Assembly (NCBI GenBank): GCA_041159745.1
Contig: JBEAXP010000145.1
Coordinates: 1-12,037 of the forward strand
Origin: Casp-actino8 sp041159745
GTDB lineage: Bacteria; Actinomycetota; Acidimicrobiia; Acidimicrobiales; Ilumatobacteraceae
Length of the DNA: 12,037 bases
Direction of reading: 5' to 3'
The notes beneath the pieces are model-generated. The model did not search any database. It was not told the DNA's origin and saw only the letters and a program-made list of their open reading frames with translations. Shown here piece by piece: positions 7,099 to 12,037 of the stretch. The first letter of the stretch is position 1. Every line of letters starts with the position of its first letter. A program made the translations under genes and the position numbers.

Positions 7099-7104
7099 GG
7101 CAAA

Positions 7105-7110
7105 ACCCTA
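7105..7110 (-). promoter_or_regulatory. Predicted -10 hexamer of the moeB-like gene, overlapping the sirtuin stop codon
   Basis: On the minus strand TAGGGT is followed by six bases and then the ATG at 7098. Its first three bases are the TAG stop codon of the sirtuin gene (7108-7110). This allows a leaderless moeB-like transcript to start inside the end of the upstream gene. Confidence 0.5.
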
Positions 7111-7902
7111 CCGGGTTGGTCGGGATTCACCACCGAGCAAGGCCGGCAGCATCTCCCCGATCGTGCCGATGACCAGCGCGTGAGCGAATCGGTCCATCGC
7201 CGTCGACTCGCCGTTCAGGATCACCACCCGAGCACCCGCCTGCCGGGCGCGCGGCACGGTGTTGTTGACCGGACCCACCGACAGTGTCGAGCCGACCGCC
7301 AGGAACACGTCGCAATCCTCGGCCGCCGCCATGGCCGCACCGATCACTTCGGGCACGAGAGGCTCGCCGAAGAGGATCGTCGCACTCTTCAGAATGCCGC
7401 CGCACTCGAGACACGACGGATCCTCGTCGCCGTCGACGACTCGCTGGATCGACTCGCTCATGGGACGGCGATCGCCGCAGTCCCAACACAACGTGTCGCG
7501 CCACGAACCGTGCACTTCGATCACGCGCTCGCGCGGATGACCCGCGTCGAGATGCAGACCATCAACGTTTTGCGTGATGATCGCGCGCAGCTTGCCGCTC
7601 GCCTCGAGATTCAGGAGAGCGTGGTGTCCCGAGTTCGGCTGCGGCCGCTCGCGACCGAGATTGCGCACGCGGTTCTGCCACGCCACGCGACGCACTTCCG
7701 GATCGCCGAGATAGTGCTCGATCGTGGCGGCCTTCTCGGCGGCCGGATTCTTCGTCCAGAGGCCGTTTGGTCCGCGAAAATCCGGAATACCCGAGTCGGT
7801 GGAGATGCCCGCGCCGGTGAGAACGGTGACGCGTCGAGCCTCGGCGATCCACGACGCGACCGTCGAGACATCGGGATCGTCGGCCGACGAAATCGTGAAC
7901 AC
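7108..7902 (-). CDS. cobB: Sirtuin, NAD-dependent protein deacylase
   Basis: A 264-residue Sir2-family enzyme that removes acyl groups from lysine using NAD. Counting from the GTG at 7902, the NAD-binding motif GAGIS is at 30-34, DSGIPDFRG at 36-44, TQNVDGLH at 110-117 and the catalytic histidine H131 in EVHGSW. The zinc cysteines C139, C142, C164 and C167 are all present. GEPLVPE, AVGSTLSV-P and a VILNGE stretch complete the Rossmann fold. The region PEVRRVAWQNR with PNSGHHAL resembles class II (SIRT4-like) sirtuins, so acyl specificity is uncertain. The start is not settled. The GTG at 7902 gives a normal N-terminus. An in-frame GTG at 7953 has an AGGGAAG sequence nine bases upstream and would add 17 Gly/Ala/Asp-rich residues. 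The moeB-like gene follows. Confidence 0.92.
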   Translation of the reverse strand: MFTISSADDPDVSTVASWIAEARRVTVLTGAGISTDSGIPDFRGPNGLWTKNPAAEKAATIEHYLGDPEVRRVAWQNRVRNLGRERPQPNSGHHALLNLEASGKLRAIITQNVDGLHLDAGHPRERVIEVHGSWRDTLCWDCGDRRPMSESIQRVVDGDEDPSCLECGGILKSATILFGEPLVPEVIGAAMAAAEDCDVFLAVGSTLSVGPVNNTVPRARQAGARVVILNGESTAMDRFAHALVIGTIGEMLPALLGGESRPTR

Positions 7903-8025
7903 CGCGACATTCTGCCCGGCGCCGGCCGCCCCGGCGTGATCGTCGCCGTCCACACTCGCGCGCTTCCCTGCCGTCGTATCACGTCCGTCGAATTCACGAT
8001 TCGGGACACCACCATTCGGAGCACC

Positions 8026-8538
8026 ATGACCACCTTTCGCACCAAGCACCTGCTCGACCACGATCCGCGCACGCTGCACATCGTTCGCTGGGACGACCCG
8101 GTGGTCGAACGCCTCGGCCACGACGCGCTCGGCGACTACGTCGAGACCTTCTGGCTCGGCACTCTCGGACCCACCGCCACCTGGTTGCTGCGCCGCTTCG
8201 CCGTCGCCCTCGCCGAGCATCCCGAGGGTTGCACGATCGATCTTCCGTCCACGGCCGGTGCCCTCGGACTCGGCTGGGAGGACGGCCGGGCCAATCCCTT
8301 CGTGCGCTCACTCGAGCGTCTGCTGATGTTCGGCCTGGCCCAAGCGAACGGCGACCGCCTCTCCGTTCGCACCACCGTTCCGCCGCTCGCGTTCAAGCAG
8401 ATCGCTCGCCTACCCGAGCACCTGCGTTACGAACACGAAGCGTGGATGAACGGCTCTCGCCGGGAAGGTGTGGCCGTGGCCGCGTGCGGCTACGAGCCGG
8501 TGTGTTCTACTTCGCCGATCGCGATGTCGGTCGGCTGA
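8026..8538 (+). CDS. Conserved-looking protein of unknown function (170 aa)
   Basis: I do not recognise a named family. It resembles hypothetical proteins I associate with actinobacteria that share a pattern like YVETFWLGTLGPTATWLLRR (here 38-57), an ALGLG turn at about 80-84, a helix ending SLERLLMFGLAQ, then VRTTVPPLAFKQIARLPEHL and H-EAW near residue 145. The SLERLLMFGLA / LSVRTTVPPL part looks like a helix followed by a small beta wing, compatible with a winged-helix fold, but this is only an impression. The protein is soluble with no signal peptide. The ATG at 8026 is chosen because GGAG (8018-8021) lies four bases upstream and the long open frame before it covers the antisense of the sirtuin. 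Its last 32 bases overlap the convergent aminopeptidase gene. Confidence 0.75.
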   Translation: MTTFRTKHLLDHDPRTLHIVRWDDPVVERLGHDALGDYVETFWLGTLGPTATWLLRRFAVALAEHPEGCTIDLPSTAGALGLGWEDGRANPFVRSLERLLMFGLAQANGDRLSVRTTVPPLAFKQIARLPEHLRYEHEAWMNGSRREGVAVAACGYEPVCSTSPIAMSVG

Positions 8539-9991
8539 AGTCGAGCGCCAGGTTGGTGAGAAGTCGCGTGCCGTAACCCGTTGCGCCGCGGCTGAGCCAG
8601 CCGTCGTCGCCGTCGACGTTCATCGGACCCGCGATGTCGAGGTGGGCCCAGGGCACGTCACCGGTGAACTCGTTGAGGAACAACGCCGCGGTGATGGCGC
8701 CTCCGTACGGGCCGCCCACGTTCTTCATGTCGGCCACGTTCGAGTCGAGCAACCGGCGGTACGACCGCTCGAGGGGCAGCTGCCAGATGGGTTCGTCGGC
8801 TTCCTTGGCCGCCGACACCACCTGGTCGATGAAACCCTGATGCGAGCCCAGCACACCGGCGATCTTCGGACCGAGCGCGGCCATGCACGCTCCGGTGAGC
8901 GTGGCGATGTCGACGATGGCATCGGGCTTCTGCTCGACCGCCAACGACAACCCGTCGGCGAGAACCAAACGCCCCTCGGCATCGGTGTTGTGGATCTCGG
9001 ATGTCTTGCCATTGCGGAACTTGAGGACGTCGCCCATGGCCATCGCGCTTCCCGACGGACGGTTGTCGGTGCACATGAGATAGCCGGTGACCTTGGTGCG
9101 GCAGCCGAGCGCCTTCAACGCGCTCATCGACGCCAGCACGGCGGCCGCGCCGCTCATGTCCATCTTCATGTTGGCGTGCATCGGATCGGACGGCTTGAGG
9201 CTGATGCCACCCGAGTCGTAGGTGATGCCCTTGCCCACCATCACGAGGTGTCCCCGGGCGTTGCGCGGTGAATACGTGAGGCGCACCATGCGCGGCGGTT
9301 CGGTCGATCCGCGATTGACGCCGAGCAGACCACCGAGCCCCATCACTTCGAGCTTGTCCTTGTCGAACACCTCGACGTCGAGACCCGACTCCTTGGCGAC
9401 GGCCACGGCCCGGTCGGCGAGCATGCGCGCGGTGAGGTGCGCCGGCGGCGTGTTGGCGAGATCACGCGCGAGAACGACCGCGCCAGCCGTCGATCGACCC
9501 CGGGCCACGCCGGTGTCGGCGGCGCGCGCCTTGGCCGCGGCGGTGACGAGAGAGAGTTCACTGGTGGTCGACACCGGCGACGACTTGAGTTCCTGGAATC
9601 GGTAACTCGCCATCACGAAACCTTCCGTGGCGGCCTGGGCCGCCGCGCGAGCGTCGAGTCGAACCGCGTCGACGATCGCGAGCGCCACGTGCTTGCGCTT
9701 CGAGGTCGCTCGTGCGCACGCCGCCGCGGCGTTGCGCACGTCGGCGGCCGACGTCTTGCGCGGATCACCGATACCGACGGCCACGACCACACCGCGAGCG
9801 GTGGGGACCACGAGGGTCTGGCCCACGTTGCCGTCGAATCCGTTCTCCTTGAGCGCGGCGCGACTCAATCCGAGACCGCGCGGAACCGCTCCGGTGGTGC
9901 CGACGGCGAAGACCAGTGCATCGGCCGATCGAGGCGCGGAGCGGGTGGTGGAGACGTTCGGTGCCGTGTTCGATGCTGGATTCGATGTCAT
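8507..9991 (-). CDS. pepA: Leucyl aminopeptidase (M17 family)
   Basis: A 494-residue cytosolic M17 aminopeptidase with two metal ions that releases N-terminal residues from peptides. Active-site residues match E. coli PepA: K254 and D259 in GKGITYDSGG, K266 in SLKPS, D278 in KMDMSGAA, and D337, E339 and R341 in the family signature NTDAEGRL. The less conserved N-terminal domain (about residues 1-165) begins with a Ser/Thr/Asn-rich stretch. The length is normal for the family. The ATG at 9991 lies only seven bases after the stop of the adenosyltransferase gene, so the two are probably translated from one transcript; no ribosome-binding site is seen. The 3' end overlaps the convergent unknown gene by 32 bases. 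Confidence 0.95.
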   Translation of the reverse strand: MTSNPASNTAPNVSTTRSAPRSADALVFAVGTTGAVPRGLGLSRAALKENGFDGNVGQTLVVPTARGVVVAVGIGDPRKTSAADVRNAAAACARATSKRKHVALAIVDAVRLDARAAAQAATEGFVMASYRFQELKSSPVSTTSELSLVTAAAKARAADTGVARGRSTAGAVVLARDLANTPPAHLTARMLADRAVAVAKESGLDVEVFDKDKLEVMGLGGLLGVNRGSTEPPRMVRLTYSPRNARGHLVMVGKGITYDSGGISLKPSDPMHANMKMDMSGAAAVLASMSALKALGCRTKVTGYLMCTDNRPSGSAMAMGDVLKFRNGKTSEIHNTDAEGRLVLADGLSLAVEQKPDAIVDIATLTGACMAALGPKIAGVLGSHQGFIDQVVSAAKEADEPIWQLPLERSYRRLLDSNVADMKNVGGPYGGAITAALFLNEFTGDVPWAHLDIAGPMNVDGDDGWLSRGATGYGTRLLTNLALDFSRPTSRSAK

Positions 9992-9998
9992 GAACGAA

Positions 9999-10547
9999 TC
10001 ATGACACGCGACGCACCGGGAGGCTCTGGCCCTCCTGCCAACGCGCCATGGTCCACAAGAGGTCGGACAGGCGGTTGAGGTACGGCACGACCTGCGAAGG
10101 CGACGGTGCCGCCGAGATCGAATGCCGCTCGGCGCGCCGAACCACGGTGCGCGCGATGTCGAGCCAGGCCGACACGGTGTTCCCGCCGGGAACCACGAAC
10201 TCGGTGGGCGGATCGAAGCGAGCGTCGAGACCGTCGATCGAGGTCTCGAGGCGAGACACCATCTCGGAGGTCACGGCCGACGAACCGGGGGTCAACTTCG
10301 AACGGTTCTCGGGAAGGGTCGCCAACTCGGCCATCAAGACCCACAGGTCGCGCATGATCGGAACGAGCATCGCTTCGACTTCGGAGCCCGCTCCGGCTTC
10401 GGCCCGCGCCATGCCGAGGACGGCCTGGGCTTCGTCCACCGAGCCGTAGGCGCGCGGAAGGGTGCTGTCCTTCGGAACCCGACCGCCGAAGAAAAGGCCG
10501 GTCGAACCATCGTCGCCGTGTCGGGTGTAGATGCGTTCGCGCGGCAC
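9999..10547 (-). CDS. pduO: Cob(I)alamin adenosyltransferase, PduO type
   Basis: A 182-residue PduO-type ATP:cob(I)alamin adenosyltransferase that makes adenosylcobalamin, the cofactor of mutases such as the one at 2054-3628. The ATP-binding N-terminus reads RIYTRHGDDGSTGLFFGG (5-22). GSVDEAQAVLG follows, then PGG at 120-122, RRAER at 137-141 and YLNRLSD at 156-162, all family signatures. These enzymes act as trimers. The frame is open to 10691, but the GTG at 10547 is chosen: the conserved protein begins there, a TACCGT hexamer lies exactly seven bases upstream, and the extension would run into the metH start. It is divergent from metH and followed after seven bases by pepA. Confidence 0.92.
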   Translation of the reverse strand: MPRERIYTRHGDDGSTGLFFGGRVPKDSTLPRAYGSVDEAQAVLGMARAEAGAGSEVEAMLVPIMRDLWVLMAELATLPENRSKLTPGSSAVTSEMVSRLETSIDGLDARFDPPTEFVVPGGNTVSAWLDIARTVVRRAERHSISAAPSPSQVVPYLNRLSDLLWTMARWQEGQSLPVRRVS

Positions 10548-10554
10548 TCGGGAG

Positions 10555-10560
10555 ACGGTA
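10555..10560 (-). promoter_or_regulatory. Predicted -10 hexamer of the adenosyltransferase gene (leaderless)
   Basis: On the minus strand TACCGT is followed by seven bases and the GTG at 10547. It supports that GTG as the start and predicts a transcript without an untranslated leader. Confidence 0.55.
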
Positions 10561-10660
10561 ATCCCCCGCCTCGGTCGACGACCGACCGTCGAGCACAAGT
10601 CACACCGCACCGAGGACTCGACAACCGAGAACACTCCCCGGTCGCACGAACGACCAGAGG

Positions 10661-10666
10661 TAGCGT
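10661..10666 (+). promoter_or_regulatory. Predicted -10 hexamer of metH (leaderless)
   Basis: TAGCGT is followed by eight bases and the ATG at 10675. No Shine-Dalgarno sequence is present between the hexamer and the start, as expected for a leaderless message. Confidence 0.6.
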
Positions 10667-10674
10667 TCTCGTCG

Positions 10675-12009
10675 ATGTCGCGCCAGCCCAATCGACTGTC
10701 CCCCCGACAGTCCTACATGGACGCCGTCAACGAACGGGTCATCGTGTTCGACGGCGCCTTCGGCACCTTCGTGCAGGGCCTCGACCTCGGACCCGACGAC
10801 TTCGGCGGCGCGTCGCTCGAGGGCTGCAACGAGATGTTGTGCCTCAGTCGACCCGACGTGATTCGCCGGATGCATGCCGCCTTCCTCGATGTCGGCGTCG
10901 ACGCCCTCGAGACCGCCAGCTTCGGAAGCTTCAGCACCGTCCTCAACGAGTACGCGATTCCCGAGAAGGCGTACGACCTCAACGTCGCCGCCGCGCGACT
11001 GGCCCGCGAAGTCGCCGCCGACTACGAGACCGACGGACGCACACGTTTCGTGGCCGGCTCCATCGGTCCGGGAACCAAGTTGCCGAGTCTCGGGCACATT
11101 CGTTTCGCCGAGCTGCGCGACGCCTACGAGGAACAGGCCCGAGGCCTTCTCGTCGGCGGTGTCGACTTGTTCCTGATCGAGACGTGCATGGATCTCCTGC
11201 AGATCAAGGCCGCGATGATCGGCTGCCGTCGCGCCATGTCGGCCGAAGGACGCGAGGTCCCGATTCAGGTTCAAGTGACCATGGAGACCACCGGCCGCAT
11301 GCTCGTGGGCAGCGAGATCGGCGCCGCTCTCACCGCCATCGGTGCCATGCGCCCCGACGTCCTCGGCATCAACTGCGCGACCGGACCGGCCGAGATGCAG
11401 GAGCACCTGCGATTCCTCGCCCAGTCGTCGCCCTTCCCCATCAGCGTGCTTCCCAACGCCGGCCTCCCGAGCGTCGTCGACGGACGCACTCACTACGACC
11501 TCACGCCGGCCGAACTCGCCCAGTTCCATCGCCACCATGTCGACGATCTCGGCATCGGCATCGTCGGCGGATGCTGCGGCACCACTCCCGAACATCTGCG
11601 CGCCGTCGTCGAGGCCGTGGGCGGCCGCGGTGCACCTCAGCGCACTGCTTCGTACGAACCAAGCGTGTCGTCGATCTACTCGTCGGTGCCCATCCAGCAG
11701 GACAACTCGTTCCTCATCATCGGCGAGCGCACGAACACCAACGGCTCCAAGGCGTTCCGCGAGGCGATGATCGCGTCCGACTGGGACAACTGCAGCAAGA
11801 TGGCCACCGAACAGGTCCGCGAAGGCGCGCACGTCCTCGACGTGTGCGTCGACTACGTCGGACGCGACGGAACGGTCGACATGGACGAGATCGCCGGTCG
11901 ATTCGCCACCCAGGCCAGTGTTCCGCTCGTCCTCGACTCGACCGAGCCGCAGGTGATGGAGGCCGGCCTGCAGCACATCGGCGGCCGCGCCGTATTCGCG
12001 AGCGAGTGA
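10675..12009 (+). CDS. metH: Methionine synthase MetH, N-terminal part (interrupted near window end)
   Basis: The first 444 codons of cobalamin-dependent methionine synthase, which methylates homocysteine using methyltetrahydrofolate and cobalamin. Residues 15-320 are the homocysteine methyltransferase barrel (VFDGAFGTF at 24-32) with zinc cysteines C234 in GINCATGP and C300-C301 in GGCCGTTPEH. The pterin-binding barrel starts near 346 with LIIGERTNTNGS and continues through HVLDVCVDYVGRDG to PLVLDSTEP. Full MetH proteins have more than 1,100 residues, with pterin, cobalamin and activation domains. Here the frame meets TGA at 12007 shortly after GLQHIGGRA, inside the pterin barrel. The conserved NS-N motif expected next is not readable. 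Either the gene is frameshifted or the last ~45 bases are a poor or chimeric sequence end. The start at ATG 10675 is supported by the hexamer at 10661-10666; an open extension to 10531 is not protein-like. Confidence 0.88.
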   Translation: MSRQPNRLSPRQSYMDAVNERVIVFDGAFGTFVQGLDLGPDDFGGASLEGCNEMLCLSRPDVIRRMHAAFLDVGVDALETASFGSFSTVLNEYAIPEKAYDLNVAAARLAREVAADYETDGRTRFVAGSIGPGTKLPSLGHIRFAELRDAYEEQARGLLVGGVDLFLIETCMDLLQIKAAMIGCRRAMSAEGREVPIQVQVTMETTGRMLVGSEIGAALTAIGAMRPDVLGINCATGPAEMQEHLRFLAQSSPFPISVLPNAGLPSVVDGRTHYDLTPAELAQFHRHHVDDLGIGIVGGCCGTTPEHLRAVVEAVGGRGAPQRTASYEPSVSSIYSSVPIQQDNSFLIIGERTNTNGSKAFREAMIASDWDNCSKMATEQVREGAHVLDVCVDYVGRDGTVDMDEIAGRFATQASVPLVLDSTEPQVMEAGLQHIGGRAVFASE

Positions 12010-12037
12010 GAACACGCGATCGAGCCGGCTTCCGGGC

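Larger units (their letters stand above)
10548..10674. promoter_or_regulatory. Divergent promoter region between pduO and metH
   Basis: This 127-base space holds the -10 hexamer of each flanking gene near its ends. It also contains a 13-base palindrome, CGGTCG-A-CGACCG (10572-10584), 12 bases upstream of the pduO hexamer, which could be an operator. Six-base arms are expected by chance a few times in a window of this size, so that is weak. No cobalamin riboswitch fits, and there would be no untranslated leader to hold one. Confidence 0.45.

Noticed and set aside
6700..8025. Long upstream extension of the 8026-8538 gene
   Set aside because: It runs antisense through the sirtuin and part of the moeB-like gene and has no protein-like features; the ATG at 8026 with GGAG upstream is a better start.
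10548..10674. Cobalamin riboswitch before metH or the adenosyltransferase gene
   Set aside because: The space is shorter than a typical cobalamin riboswitch with its expression platform, I see no B12-box-like motif, and both promoters predict transcripts that begin at the start codon.
10600..12015. 471-codon open frame on the minus strand opposite metH
   Set aside because: It is antisense to a strongly conserved protein and its translation is low-complexity (rich in Asp, Gly, His, Val). Long antisense frames are expected at high GC with strong third-position bias.
1..12037. tRNA or rRNA genes, CRISPR arrays, insertion sequences, phage or defence genes
   Set aside because: No cloverleaf, repeat-spacer pattern, transposase, integrase or defence-type domain was found on either strand; genes fill nearly the whole window and no gap exceeds about 130 bases.

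Overview
This GC-rich window (no RNA genes, mobile elements or CRISPR) looks like a chromosomal housekeeping segment of an actinobacterium. Acidimicrobiia is my best guess, from protein resemblance, the mix of genes, GTG starts and promoters that sit directly on start codons. That placement is an inference, not a measurement. I see no phage, island or defence system, and I do not claim a new multi-gene system. The points of interest are residue-level oddities and regulatory layout.

Layout. 1-2038 (+): the 3' end of a TIGR01777-type epimerase, an FAD-dependent amine-oxidase-like oxidoreductase and an SRPBCC lipid-pocket protein, closely spaced and probably one transcript. 2054-4076 (-): a methylmalonyl-CoA mutase large subunit without a B12-binding domain, and upstream of it a RidA-family protein. 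4159-5870 (+): a class II aldolase/adducin-family protein followed by an EamA/RhtA-type exporter, ending in a strong hairpin terminator. 5929-7902 (-): a sirtuin followed by a rhodanese-ThiF/MoeB fusion. 8026-8538 (+): an unrecognised 170-aa protein, divergent from the sirtuin. 8507-10547 (-): a PduO-type cobalamin adenosyltransferase followed by leucyl aminopeptidase. 10675-12009 (+): the first part of cobalamin-dependent methionine synthase (MetH), divergent from the adenosyltransferase and interrupted by a stop close to the window end.

How the genes connect. Three genes concern cobalamin: the adenosyltransferase makes adenosylcobalamin, the mutase uses it, and MetH uses methylcobalamin. 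The MoeB-like protein belongs to sulfur-carrier activation, but no carrier protein gene is present. The sirtuin, RidA and aminopeptidase are general protein or metabolite maintenance functions.

Regulation. Five genes (mutase, aldolase, MoeB-like, adenosyltransferase, metH) have a TANNNT hexamer ending 6-8 bases before the start codon, which predicts leaderless transcripts. Two downstream genes (the FAD oxidoreductase and the SRPBCC protein) instead have Shine-Dalgarno-like GAGG sequences nine bases before their starts.
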